A DNA stretch of 64,000 nucleotides from Liolophura sinensis (GCF_032854445.1 NC_088295.1:41715385-41779384); one strand, 5' to 3'. Positions 34,150 to 44,466 are shown, counted from the first letter of the stretch. Notes: generated by a model not told the origin, from the letters alone. Program-made: numbers and translations.

Positions 34150-35130
34150 GATTTGTCACTGGTTACATCACGTTAATAGCAGGGCTTCAGTCTGTCTAGA
34201 TGAACTATTTGCTAACACCTATTCGCATCTTCGATACAGTAAGTGACGTTCGTCACGGCTTTTTTTACAGTGAAGGGGCCCGTCCAACGGTCTTGGAACC
34301 TGCTGTGTTGGCACTTCGGTGTCACCGACGTGTGTAGGAATACATGCAATCCCACAAGGAACAGGCGTGGATTGGCTTGCACGTTATGCGTTCGCTTATT
34401 CCGTTCTAACTCACGTCCAGTGGCTTCCTTGGTATCTTGGTGAATGGAAGCTAGGTTATCACAAAGCAAGCCAACCCACTTAACAGGATCAGCTGTTTGA
34501 TGCGACGGGGTCACAAGAATCAGATGTGGCGGCAAAGTCACTTCCCGGCCAAGCATCATTTTGTTCAGTGAGTAGCCGGTTGATTCGTGAGCCGTTGCAC
34601 GGTACGCCATCGGAACCAGTGGAAGGTGTAGATCCCAGTCAGTAGGGTTTCTGGCTATGCTCGCGTTGAGCATTTGCACGAGTATACGGTTAAATCTTTT
34701 GATAAGGCCATTAGACTGAGGATGGTATGCCCTTGTTCTTGTCTTTTTCATGCTGAGGGCGCGGCACATCCCTTGAAACAGTTCACTCTCGAACTGGCGC
34801 CCTTGGTCCGAGTGGATCAGTAATGGCACTCTAAATCGGGGCACATACTGCTCAACCACCGCTTGTGCCACAGGTTCTTCTCCTGGTTGGGGAGGGCCAC
34901 AGCTTCCATCCATCGTGTGAAGTAGTCTCCGATCACGATCACGAGCTGCTATCACGGGTCGTGACAGGTAACGGCCCCAACAGATTTGTAGCAATGCGCT
35001 CACCTGGACATCCAGCCATCAGGCCCCGGTGTCTGCCGTGTGACCTTTCGCCACCAGCCTTCCGTCGGCTACAGGTATCGCAACTGCGGCACTTCTGTAT
35101 GACGTCTTCGGTTAGGCCCGGCCACTATAC
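34150..35130 (-). pseudogene. Nested Gypsy element: integrase with two catalytic residues lost
   Basis: The minus strand gives CRSCDTCSRRKAGG (zinc domain end) and ERIATNLLGPLPVT. The first catalytic Asp is read as Asn (codon 34984-34986). After a frame change the long frame 34212-35003 gives VVEQYVPRFRVPLLIHSDQG with the second Asp. Thirty-five residues later Lys (34698-34700) stands where Glu is expected, in LIKRFNRIL. HPQSNG, PTDWDLHLPLVPMAYRATAH, DRWTGPF and, after a stop, VHLDRLKPCY complete a Gypsy integrase including its C-terminal module. It cannot be catalytically active. Confidence 0.85.
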
Positions 35131-35146
35131 GTTTGACGTATTTTAC

Positions 35147-35488
35147 TTATCGTCTTTTTGACACCAAGATGTCCACCTGTCGAGCTGTTATGGCACTCAC
35201 GGAGGATTTCTTCTTCAATGCCAATGGTACTACGAGTAGTCGATGTAACACACTGCCAGAAACATCAACCCAGCTACGTAAAAGTAGTGACTCGTGGATT
35301 TCTGAATTCTGGAAAGCGACCCACGAAGATTTCGCAGTTCGGAATTTGGAGCAGACCTCATCCCATTCAGGTTTTATTCCATCAGCTACCCAAACCATCA
35401 CAACGGATAGGTCTGGATCATCTTTCTGCGCCTGTGTGAACTCCATCTTAGCTGACTGGACACCAATCAAACGTACATGAGTCGCCAT
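35147..35488 (-). pseudogene. Nested Gypsy element: linker and integrase N-terminal part
   Basis: The frame carries SAKMEFTQAQKDDPDLSVVM, WVADGIKPEWDEV and LLRSWVDVSGSVLHRLLVVP. This is the linker that follows RNase H in Gypsy polyproteins and leads into the integrase zinc domain. It overlaps the end of RNase H (35448-35970) in another frame, which shows an indel between them. Confidence 0.65.
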
Positions 35489-35972
35489 GCAGGTTCACTG
35501 AGAACGTCGGCATTGTTATGCTTGCGTCAAAGTTATACGCAGAAAGGGTTTGGATCCATCGTGCCAGCTGCCCTTCTGGTTCTCGAAACTGTATCAGCCA
35601 ACGTAGCGAGGCATGGTCCGTTCTCAACAGGAACTTTCTTCCGTACAAGTAAATTCATGGGTACTTTGCAGGGTAAACGACCGCCAGTAACTCACGACGA
35701 GTAACACAATACGTTCTTTCCGTCTTTGATAGGGATCGACTCTCATAGGCAATTCTCCATCCTCGAACCCCTGTGCCAAAACTGCACCCATGCCAATTCA
35801 ACTGGCATCAGTGTCCTATATAAACGTGCGTCGGTGATCAGACATGGCCAGAACAGGAGCAGTTGTTAACTTTCGCTTCAAGATTTGAAACGCTTCTTCT
35901 GCGACTTCATCCCATATGAATGTCTTCCCCTTCTGGGTTAGTGTGTGGAGTGGGGCTGCGATCTCAGCATTT
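35448..35972 (-). pseudogene. Nested Gypsy element: RNase H with stops
   Basis: The minus strand gives APLHTLTQKGKTFIWDEVAE and EAFQILKRKLTTAPVLAMSD, then a stop inside the usual LDTDAS block, GMGAVLAQGFEDG, and in a shifted frame YGRKFLLRTDHASLRWLIQF then REPEGQLARW. Stops replace the residues just before the first Asp and after Ser of DTDAS. The domain joins directly to RT N-terminal sequence at about 35972. Confidence 0.8.
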
Positions 35973-36486
35973 TTTCAATCTGTCGATCAGTTTCGTCCCG
36001 AGCATGGATTGGAGGTCGTCTAGGGGGAATACGTAAAGGTGGTGAGTTCCCAGTTTTGATGTGGTGCTGCACCAGTGTCGTGTGACCCAGGTCATCATCG
36101 TCTTTGGCAAAGAGTTAATGATGCCGCGTCAGGAGCGCCTCAACCTGGCCACATTGCTGTGGCGTTAACTCACTTCTAGTCTTAGCTACCAGACTCCTCA
36201 GATGTTTTGGACAGGCAGTTCCGTTCTTCTTGACATGCCTGACTTCTTTTATATTTGTAATTCCTTCTTCAGGATCGATCGTCGATAGCACGCCACAAAT
36301 GGTTCCCGCATGCACCACAGCCGGTTCCCTTGAAGGATTAAAGTGGTGCAAAACAACATCTCCGCTGGATGTAACCCTGGATATGCATCGGGCAAGGCAA
36401 GTCCCCGTGCTTTCACTGAACGCTGGCTCCGCTTCCACTATGCCGGCCTCTCCTCCGATAGCATGGCGAACCTTTGCATTTGTCAC
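35973..36486 (-). pseudogene. Nested Gypsy element: protease-RT linker and RT N-terminus; RT core deleted
   Basis: The frame 36115-36486 reads RVTSSGDVVLHHFNPSREPA, HAGTICGVLS and SELTPQQCGQVEALLTRHH, then a stop, DDDDLGHTTLVQHHIKTGN and DETDRQIEKML. This is the normal run-up to a Gypsy RT. The text then passes straight into APLHTLTQKG of RNase H. The entire catalytic RT palm, including the YxDD box, is missing. The junction is at 35966-35975. Confidence 0.85.
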
Positions 36487-36490
36487 AACC

Positions 36491-36781
36491 TCAGTTCCCT
36501 CTTAAATGGTAAAGGTGTTGGTGGAAATTTGCCAGGAAGTCATACCCCAAAATGACATCCAAGGAAAGTTCAGCCACGACCATTCTTTGTTTGATCGCCT
36601 GCCCATAAATCGTTAACTTGAAGTCCCCAATGCCTATTAAAGACAAACTCGAGCCATCTGCTATGGTAATGGACCTAACCTCATTGTCCTTCAGAACTGG
36701 CTTCGCATTTTCTGGTAGACTCACGTAAACTTTCTTATTCAACAACGACACCGAGGCCCCGGTGTCCAGGCAACAATCCAT
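36491..36781 (-). pseudogene. Nested Gypsy element: aspartic protease
   Basis: MDCCLDTGASVSLLNKKVYV carries the Asp-Thr-Gly active-site triad. KDNEVRSITIADGSSLSLIG and VVAELSLDVILGYDFLANFH, the conserved C-terminal ILGxDFL box, follow about 80 residues later. The domain is open over about 97 codons and looks complete, although upstream and downstream frames are broken. It would process the Gag-Pol polyprotein. Confidence 0.85.
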
Positions 36782-36809
36782 CCGTATTGGCCTACATCTA
36801 AGGTACAGT

Positions 36810-37415
36810 TCAGGTTCGGAAGGTCGCGCTCCCGGTAACGGTTGTGGTTTGGAACTTGATGTCGCAACCCCTCTCTCCCGAGGACAATCTCGTCTGAAGT
36901 GTACCCGGTAACCACAGGTCTAGCAGCAAGTCTTTTGCCTGAGCTGTGACTTGTAGAGATCCGTCTGATTCGGTGGCGCAAACCTCTTCTCCAGAGCCTG
37001 TAGAAGACAGGTAGCTAATCGTTCCAGGTTCGGACCTTTGATTTCCAAGAACCTGTTGGACTGTGCCTCTGAGGGAGACCGCTAGGTATTGTCCCTTATG
37101 CTGAGCATTCCTACCATTTAAAGCTGCACAGTGTTCGAAGTAGACCATGTACTCTCTCCACCCGGTGGTACCACCGTACGTAGCTGGTGTCACATACGGC
37201 CTCTGGAAAGGCCGCGTCGCGGCCATGGAACTGGACCTCAGTCCCCGGTCTGACCGCATAACTTCGGTCCCCCTGCGCCCCCCTACTGAGTAGTCGAGTA
37301 GTTGGAGCGGCCTGTTCACACCTCCTTGGTCGGACCCAATATAAGTTGTCATTTGCAGCTGAAGGTTTTTAGTTGCCTCAGCGAGGGCCGACACGACTCC
37401 CACTAGCTCGGCCAC
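36810..37415 (-). pseudogene. Nested Gypsy element: Gag with interrupted zinc knuckle
   Basis: MAELVGVVSALAEATKNLQL opens the frame. WREYMVYFEHCAALNGRNAQ and HKGQYLAVSLRGTVQQVLGN match Gypsy capsid. The zinc knuckle is in another frame at 36884-36925 (minus), with C-x2-C-x4-H-x4-C spacing but a TAG in place of the first residue after the first Cys. There is a frameshift between capsid and knuckle. It lies just upstream of the protease. Confidence 0.75.
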
Positions 37416-37439
37416 GGTATCATCTCCGGCCGGGCCGCA

Positions 37440-38086
37440 GTCTGGTCACCAATCGGCCCGGCCGCGGTCTGCTCTCAGGTCATAGTGATCTTCGTCCGGC
37501 CATCTACCCCTGTCCACCTCCGCCAAGCATTGCTGCTCGAAGTGATCAGGACCACAGTGTTGTGATATGCTGCATCCCGGTTGTCTCTGGACTCCTTGGG
37601 CGAGGACCAACGCTATTGTCGTCCACAGAACCACAGCAGTCAACTGTAATCGATGACCATGGTCGGGAATCCACTTGTTCCATATTTCCTTCCATCAGGT
37701 TTCTCTCCTCCAAGTCAGCACGGCCAGCCATCCCACCGCAGCCACCAGAAAGTCTCCGGCCGTCTTCCAGAGAAAATGCTGCCTCAGCGCCACCGCCAAT
37801 TTCCACAAGATTGACAGGCCGCTATCTCCAAGCCCTTCACCAGCCCAGACTTCCCCGACTTGCGGTTCAGTCCATGGCTGTAAGCGGCCTTCTCGTCAAG
37901 TTCTACGGTACATGCGGCCTCGATCGGCCGCAACGGTTATCCGTGCCACAAGGAAACAGTCAAAATAGCAGCCACGCCCCCGGTGCTATGTTCACGGCCA
38001 TCGACGTGCTTTTCACACATACGAAGTGGTATGACGCAAACGTCCTACCGGCCCCATGCCTTGGGATGGCCGCTCAGTTGACTGCT
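37440..38086 (-). mobile_element. Nested Gypsy element: leader and 5' LTR-like repeat
   Basis: Bases 37766-38086 repeat 31265-31587. Identity ends at 38086, where sequence matching the recombinase element begins. The stretch 37440-37765 would hold the leader and primer-binding site, but I could not assign a tRNA. Plus-strand frames here (for example 37373-38173) are shadows. Confidence 0.65.
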
Positions 38087-38785
38087 GTATATTATCACAG
38101 CCCTATCTTGTTCCATGAGCTTACCTTGAACACCTCTGTACTTTCCGTGCATGCTTCAATACAGTACTGTTGACCACCAAATGTCTCTGTCCATACTCAT
38201 AGTCGTCTCAGTTATCGGTTCTATATAGGTGCCCCGGTGTGTCATCCCTAGTAAATCCTGGCAAGCATGAAACTGGTGGAATCTGAATAAATTCGAACTC
38301 CAACCTCCATCTTTGAATGCATATAGAGTTAATGGGGACAGTGAATGTGGAAGAACTACCAAAAACTTCGTTGGGTGGGCCAGAGGGGGATGAAGTGGAG
38401 AGATGAAGGACATTACAATTCTTCTTACTGCAAACATTATAAATTTACATCTGGGGCTAATGATCTGACTGACAAAATGTCTGTCGAGCTTTCATATAAC
38501 ATCATGCAAGAGTTAGACTATATAAGTCAGGTTTACCAGGTTGTCATATTATACGATCATGTATGTGTTAGTGGGACAAATGATGTCCTGGATGTAGACA
38601 GGGCACGTAGAAAAATTAACGGGAAAGTGGGTGAAAAGTGCAGGCACTTAAAAGGAAGTGTAACATCACATTACCTGATCACCCCAAGCTACCAGGGCTG
38701 ATTAGGGATGAGGGGATACACCTCTCTGATACTGGCAATGATATTTTCAATGTGGTTTTAAGCACAGCATTAGATACGTTATAAA
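38087..38785 (+). pseudogene. SGNH-hydrolase-like domain, right of the Gypsy insertion
   Basis: Bases 38087-38410 parallel 42301-42610. The plus frame then gives LRWVGQRGMKWRDEGHY, LHLGANDLTDKMSVELSYNI (block III, GxND), VCVSGTNDVLDVDRARRKIN and, after a frame step, LIRDEGIHLSDTGNDIF (block V, DxxH) ending at about 38785. These blocks match the hydrolase-like domain found behind recombinases of this class (established pattern, recalled not searched). Block I is at 30640-30680 on the other side of the Gypsy element. The domain's role in transposition is not known to me. Confidence 0.75.
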
Positions 38786-38789
38786 TTTA

Positions 38790-40100
38790 ATCTCATTTTT
38801 GTGGCCGCAGCACATGAGCAAGGTGGGCTGAGCAACAAAATATTGTATGCTACAGGCTACCGTATAATTACCGCAGACCCCTATATAACATATCATGCCA
38901 AATAACAATTTTTAAAAATCGATATGAAATTATCGAGCATCAACATTATGAAATGAAAGTATGTCAACATTTAACATAAAATATTTCAATCCACGGTCTC
39001 TCATAATGTATTAATAAAGCTACAGTTCATCAAGAATGATTTCAACACATTGTATTTCAATGTGAATTTGATATACTTGTCGGGTATTGAGGCTTGCCTG
39101 GGCCTGTTTATATTTTTCATTCAATTGCATTGCGAGGACTAGCTCTGTAGGGCTTTATTGGAATTGATAGCTGAGACGACTTTGACTGCTGAAGAGCAAA
39201 TTATTTGACCCATATCAGTAGCATATTAAAGCCAGCAACGGGAAGTACAGGGGTCTTCAAGGTAAGCTTAAAAGAAAAAAAAAGCCAAGCGAAGACAAGA
39301 ACCCGAGGTATATATATTACATCTAATGGTCGGCGTAGTGAATAAAGCAACGTTTTGGTCCATCGCTGCAATGGAATGTGTTGTACAGAATGTAGAGAAT
39401 GTAACCGATTGTCATTGACAACAGCCTCTCACGTGTAAGCATAGCCCTGGGATCGTTCGGGTGTGGAAGTTGGGGACATCGTACCATCGATCCTCATCAC
39501 AGCCCGAAAACGCAACACTTTTATGTTGCCCGGACTACCTTCATTTGCATTTGCAGAAACACGCTATTTTATAACAAATTTTTAATTGTCTCACTATCAA
39601 ACTGAAAGAAGAAAGATCCGTGCCAGGTTAAATTTACGCTCATATAGTCGAGACGCTTGACCCGATTGACATATTGGGTCAAGTACACTTGCTGTAACTT
39701 GCTGATTGGCTGTTGGCAAATCTCTCTTTAAATCATGAAGCCTCTTTGTCGCAAACAGGTCAGCTATGTATGGATGAAGGCAGTAACCTACACGTACTTT
39801 ATGTCAGTTAGTTGAGTAAACCCTAACGAAAACATGCCATTCTGTAAGCATGTTAGACCCTGTAACCCTTATTATCTTCTTTTTTCACGAGGAAAGTCAA
39901 CATTTGTTGAAGAAAATTGTTTACAACCTCTCACATATCGCAAACGAACTGTTAGGCCTTGAAAAAAAGTTAAAAGAATAGAATTTTTAGATAAACTGAC
40001 AGGAGGATGTATTTCACCTGTTTCCTGTGACCATTTGCCAATTACCACACTGTCGTTGCTGCTTTGTTTCAATCTCTGTGCTGTAAGTCTTTTATAGCTA
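38790..40100. other. No gene recognised; one R2 repeat copy
   Basis: I see no gene. Bases 39985-40090 carry GACAGGAGGATGTATTTCAC, CTGTGACCATTTGCCAATTA and CTCTGTGCTGTAAG of repeat R2. Confidence 0.35.
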
Positions 40101-40107
40101 AGTGTAC

Positions 40108-40253
40108 GGTGAAGGCCTTACAGCAACTTGCGGGTGTTCGAGGGTTCCCCCGGGCTCTGTCCGGCTCCCTCCCATCATAATGCTGGTCGCCGTCGAATAA
40201 GTGAAATATTTTTTGAGTACGGTATAAAACACTAATCAAATAAACAAATAAAA
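40108..40253 (+). mobile_element. SINE, family 1, 3' part
   Basis: CAGCAACTTGCGGGTGTTCG, CCATCATAATGCTGG, GTGAAATATTTTTTGAG and AAACACTAATCAAATAAAC follow in order. The head is missing. Confidence 0.88.
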
Positions 40254-40259
40254 ATAGAA

Positions 40260-41095
40260 TAAATCATTCGTGTACGTGCACCCCCGCAGAGAGCAATTTA
40301 TTAAACGTAATGAATAACAACATGTGGGCTTTTGCTTCCGATAGTAAACAAGAACATGAGAGCTTTTGCTTATGGGTCATATCTTTTGCAAAATGGACGA
40401 TTCATGGTCACAATTAACCCAGTCTAAGAGTGGAAAAAGTCGCATGAAGTTCAATGAAGATAAAATGAAGGTAAATAAACCGCTCCTTTCGATAAACGAT
40501 GTTGATAACTTAAGTCAAACAAAAAATGACCGACGATAATCACGAACAAGGAGAAAAAATTGACGCCAAATTAGGCATGAAAAGATTGGACAAATATATT
40601 GTCCGATGTAAAAGCTAAAGTTTAAATATACGAATCTATGCGTCGAAACATATACTAGTAATTAGTATGCCAAAGGTCAGCCAAAATGGGAGTCTCCATG
40701 GCAGAGGTGAGTAGCATGCCAGCCCTACGCGGTGATCTGGAGCAAATGCAGTTTCTGTGAGTTGGAGTCCAGCTCATGCTGGCTTCCCATGGCCGAACAT
40801 AGCCAGGTCGTGAATACCTGAAACCCGTATCTGTACTCAGGATGCGCCCATGGCCGATTTTCGTTTTGATGACAACATTCCTCAAATTGCATATATGAAG
40901 GAAGCTAAAGCTGATTAGATGGACGACGGTGCTGTTGACTACAGTGCGATAATCAGGCTGTGGTCACTGTTCTAAATATGGCATCCTTAAGTCTCCACGG
41001 GTGATGAAGTGAGTTTGCTTTAGTACACTGCAGTGTATGACTCATAATATAATGTTGAAGACTGTCAACAGTCTAGAGTGGAGAACAGTGTTGTT
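40260..41095. other. No gene recognised; SINE head remnant
   Basis: At 40755-40800 the text GTGAGTTGGAGTCCAGCTCA then TGCTGGCTTCC is the B-box region of SINE family 1. Bases 40637-40660 (CTATGCGTCGAAACATATAC) resemble a PLE tail end. Confidence 0.35.
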
Positions 41096-41099
41096 TCTT

Positions 41100-42285
41100 C
41101 TCTATCTCGTTTACAGTTAGCAAAGTTCCAGAGATTAGCACCTATGGCAGACAAGGAGGCAACCGATGTTCCAGCGGCAATTTGGCACATTTGTATGTAA
41201 AGACTGAGAAGTTGTTAATTGTCCACTGGCAGCGCGAACTTGAAAAGTTAATACTACTGGTATTCTTTCATTTAAATCTTTCGGAAATCGTCTGAATATC
41301 GCTCAGCAATGGTCAACCCCTGTTAGTCATGTCATTTTGTTTATTGTAGACCTGTCAGGATATGGGTCTGCACCCTCGTCTGCAGCTACTTACCTGACTG
41401 GTGTGGCAGATAAGTATAAATTATTGGGTTGGGCCGACCCAGCACTTTATTGTGAAAAAAATACTAGGTTTCAGGCGTACGTCAGGCCGCTGCGATACCC
41501 GTTCATGTTACTATGGATGTTTTAATGAAATTAATTAGGGGTCTTCCTCACTTATATACATCTGTTTACTAAACTATTTTGTTCAGAGCAGTGTTCCTGC
41601 TCGCTTTTTTCGGTTTTATGCAGGTCAGTGAAACAGTCCTCGACAGTGATACAGATGATGCCCTCAGAGCATTGATGTTCACTGATGTTAGTTTCATCCA
41701 AAAAGATGTTGGTTGATGCTTGTTACTGCAACTGCGATTATCGGAGAGCGACCAATATGGAAGCCTGGTGCATGTCGGTGGAAGTGTGATTATCAAAGAC
41801 CCGACCAGTATGGAAGCAAGGCTCAACTCGTTGAACAATAAAGATTTATGCCCTGTCTTTGCTGTGAACGAATACTTTCAAGACCCGTTACTCGGTCACT
41901 TCATGTTCTCATCTTTTTTGTCACTATGATAACAGTTCTCTTACATGTTATCAGTTCTCTTCCTTATTGAAGAAAGCCCTAAGCTTTGTAAATATCCCAT
42001 CTGACAAGTACTTATCACATTCCTTCCAAACTGGAGCGGCTACTACGACTGCACTCTGCGAACTGTCTGAAAGTCAGGTAAAATTATTGGGCTGGTGGAA
42101 ATCTAAGGTTGTACAGTCGTACATAAGAATGTTAGAAGAATAATTTACTCGGTGGTGTCTTTCATAGAATAATTGTGTACATAATGTATTTGGGTTTCCT
42201 TAGTGACCTGACTAGTATTGGTATGTTTCAGGTCATAAACGCAAGGTGACCATATATGGTTCGTGGTTCATGTACTGGGCTTTGT
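41100..42285 (+). pseudogene. Tyrosine recombinase and SGNH block I, copy 2
   Basis: The plus strand gives a core-binding part (NIAQQWSTPVSHV, SSAATYLTGVADKYKLLGWA) and FLLAFFGFMQVSETVLDSD, where the first catalytic Arg is Gln (41621-41623). RLSESDQYGS, LCPVFAVNEYFQDPLLGHF and DKYLSHSFQTGAATTTA follow; HxxR is lost with Gln at 42027-42029. SESQVKLLGWWKSK and SYIRM come last, with the Tyr intact at 42120-42122. VTIYGSWFMYWAL at about 42240-42285 is SGNH block I. Several stops and frame steps occur. The class (Crypton/DIRS-like with a hydrolase tail) is from family knowledge. Confidence 0.8.
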
Positions 42286-42318
42286 AGGGCTGTGATGTAC
42301 GTATATTATCACAGCCCT
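42286..42318. repeat. Perfect 11-bp inverted repeat at the SGNH break
   Basis: AGGGCTGTGAT (42286-42296) and its complement (42308-42318) flank 11 bases. The recombinase copy 1 continues its reading frame here, while copy 2 changes to other sequence. This may mark the edge of an insertion or rearrangement. Confidence 0.8.
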
Positions 42319-42660
42319 GCCTTTATCGATAAGCTTACCTTGAACACCTCTGTACTTTCTGGCAATGCTTCAATACACTACCGTTGACCGCCAAATTTCT
42401 CTGTCTATTCTCATAGTCGCCATAGTTATTGGATGCCCCGGTGTGTCATCCCTAGTAAATCCTGACAAGCATGAAACTGGTGGAAACTGAATAAATTCGA
42501 ACTCCAACCGCCATGTTTGAATGCATACAGAGCTAAGTGGGACAGAGCAAGCGGCAGAGTTACCACAATCTTCACTGTGTGGGTCAACGGGGCATGACGT
42601 GAAGTGCATACATTTGATCTCATGTGAGCATGCTGGGACAACAATTTACACGTTGTTAAG
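42319..42660 (+). repeat. Repeat shared with 38105-38410
   Basis: CTTGAACACCTCTGTACTTT, CCCCGGTGTGTCATCCCTAG and ATGAAACTGGTGGAA are shared. Near its end, TGTGTGGGTCAACGGGGCAT corresponds to VGQRGM of the SGNH domain at 38370, so part of it is domain remnant and part may be inserted sequence. Confidence 0.75.
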
Positions 42661-42664
42661 ATGG

Positions 42665-43420
42665 TATTAAATTTCCCAGCAATGCGGGTAAAACTAGTTA
42701 AGATGATACCATAGGCCTCGTTCTATTGCGAGTTATACCAGGTGTATAGCTGGACGGGTAGTACGTTGTATGGTGTCTCACACTATGCCAAGTTGGGTAA
42801 AAATGTGATAAAATCGTACATGTATCACTAGTAATGCTGACTGTACTTGTTCCACACTGAGTTGTCCCGGGTGGAGTTAGTCAGAAAATACATGGTTACC
42901 AGTGGCCTTTCCGTGCATGATGTCGGTCATGTGGTGGTTTTTGTGGGTGTGCTGATTTACCCTCACTAATTCTGTTTGTTACAGAATACAACATGCAGAC
43001 TTTGGTTACCTCACTTCATGCCATATACCTTTACATATGTATACACTCCAAGACCACTTTAGGTCCACATCTTTAGTGTTTGTTCAGTGGAATTTTAGCT
43101 GCCGTTTAATTTTTTTGTGACCCAGTATCAAGATAATGGCTTAATAGGCATGCTTGCGTATGACAGTGTCCTATGTAAAGGCAAACGAATGGAATTTTTG
43201 GCAGAAAATGTTTATCTCAGACATTGCCAAATTGGAACTTAGTAGAAGTGCAAAAACATCCACATTTCTCATGAGTACTGTTTAGGCCCTCTCCTAAATT
43301 CAAAATGTATACCGCTTTGACCAGCAAGGATTTGGTGGCTGGGTGGCCCTTGGGCTCCGCAGGAAACAGAGGAGCTCCTTACATGGGCTCGAAGTCTTTT
43401 GCGCCTCTTTTAGAAAATAA
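42665..43420. other. No gene recognised
   Basis: No coding region or matched repeat seen. Confidence 0.3.
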
Positions 43421-43424
43421 GCAT

Positions 43425-43780
43425 GACCGAATCCATGCGTCGAAACAGACATTATTGTACCAGCCGTCAACCAATAAGGACGCTCCCGCTTTATAATCGC
43501 AAGGCCAAGTCCCAATAGCGACGTATAGCACAGGCCACCAGAGCACTAAGAAAGACAATAAAGTACGAAAATAAGACAGAATCATGCAAAGAGAAGCAGT
43601 CAACACCTTTCAATGATGTTTTGAATTATACTAGGTATGTTCTAGGCCAGTGAGTGAAATCAGTATTCAAATTGTCATCTTAGAATAACAGTTGTCGATA
43701 AGAAAATATGTTATCTCATTTAGGCTTTGATTGCAGCTGTTCATAAATCCAGCGTCCTATGGATAATACAACAGCAGTGG
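43425..43780 (-). repeat. PLE 3'-tail repeat, solo copy
   Basis: On the plus strand, ATGCGTCGAAACAGACATTA, TATAATCGCAAGGCCAAGTC, AGCAGTCAACACCTTTCAAT and GTGAGTGAAATCAGTATTCA match the reverse of the PLE 3' region. Confidence 0.72.
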
Positions 43781-43839
43781 CCTCAATAAACAACATGGGC
43801 ACAAGTCATTCCCTTCAGTATAGCATGAAATTGTTCTTG

Positions 43840-44115
43840 TGTGGTAAATGTAATGACAACACAGCCTTTTGAGTAATTCTAGACCAGTCACTTATAATAT
43901 ATTGCAAATAACATCAATGCATTTTTCTACCTAATTCTGTTCATGCCGTAATGGTAGAGGGCGTAAAATTTGGGACTATTCAAACATTTACATGAACAGT
44001 TGGAATAAAACGCTAAATGAGGTTAAGTGACAAGAGGCTGCATTTCACCGGTTACGTGTGACCATTTGTAGCTCTCGCCGCTGCTATGTTCTTTCTATGC
44101 TGTACATCTTAGTCA
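43840..44115 (+). repeat. Dispersed repeat R2, longest copy
   Basis: It contains CATTTTTCTACCTAATTCTG, CATTTACATGAACAG, TGACAAGAGGCTGCATTTCA and GTGTGACCATTTGTAGCTC. Related copies lie at 28.24, 39.98, 50.40 and 50.64 kb, and in reverse at 47.39 kb. There is no open frame. Confidence 0.65.
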
Positions 44116-44389
44116 TGTCAGCTATAGTGCAAGCAAAGCTAGGCCAGCTTTGTCATCAGTTTTTAAGGAACCAACTGATGCTGTATAAGTAGACTGCTGA
44201 AATGCATATTTGAAAAAAAAAATCACTTTTGCCCGATATAGCTAATGTGTTCAACTATCTACATTTATCGTATTCTTAAAACAACCTAAGGCTTTAAGAA
44301 CTTACTTCAAGAGCAACACTCTTGCATTTACTAACGACAAAGCTTTCAGTTATTAAACATTGATAACATATGGTCGTCTGAAAGAAAAC

Positions 44390-44466
44390 AGTTTTTCATT
44401 TTATGGCTGTGCTAAAGGCAAGCAAAATAGTTTTTCATTTTATGGCTGTGCTAAAGGCAAGCAAAC
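44390..44466. repeat. Two-copy 39-bp tandem duplication
   Basis: Units at 44390-44428 and 44429-44466 share AGTTTTTCATTTTATGGCTG and GCTAAAGGCAAGCAAA without mismatch over most of their length. Confidence 0.92.

Noticed and set aside
37373-38173. 266-codon plus frame
   Set aside because: It is antisense to Gypsy leader and LTR and has no motif. The composition reflects GC-rich repeat sequence.
44390-44466. CRISPR-like or satellite array
   Set aside because: There are only two adjacent identical units without spacers, so it is a simple tandem duplication.
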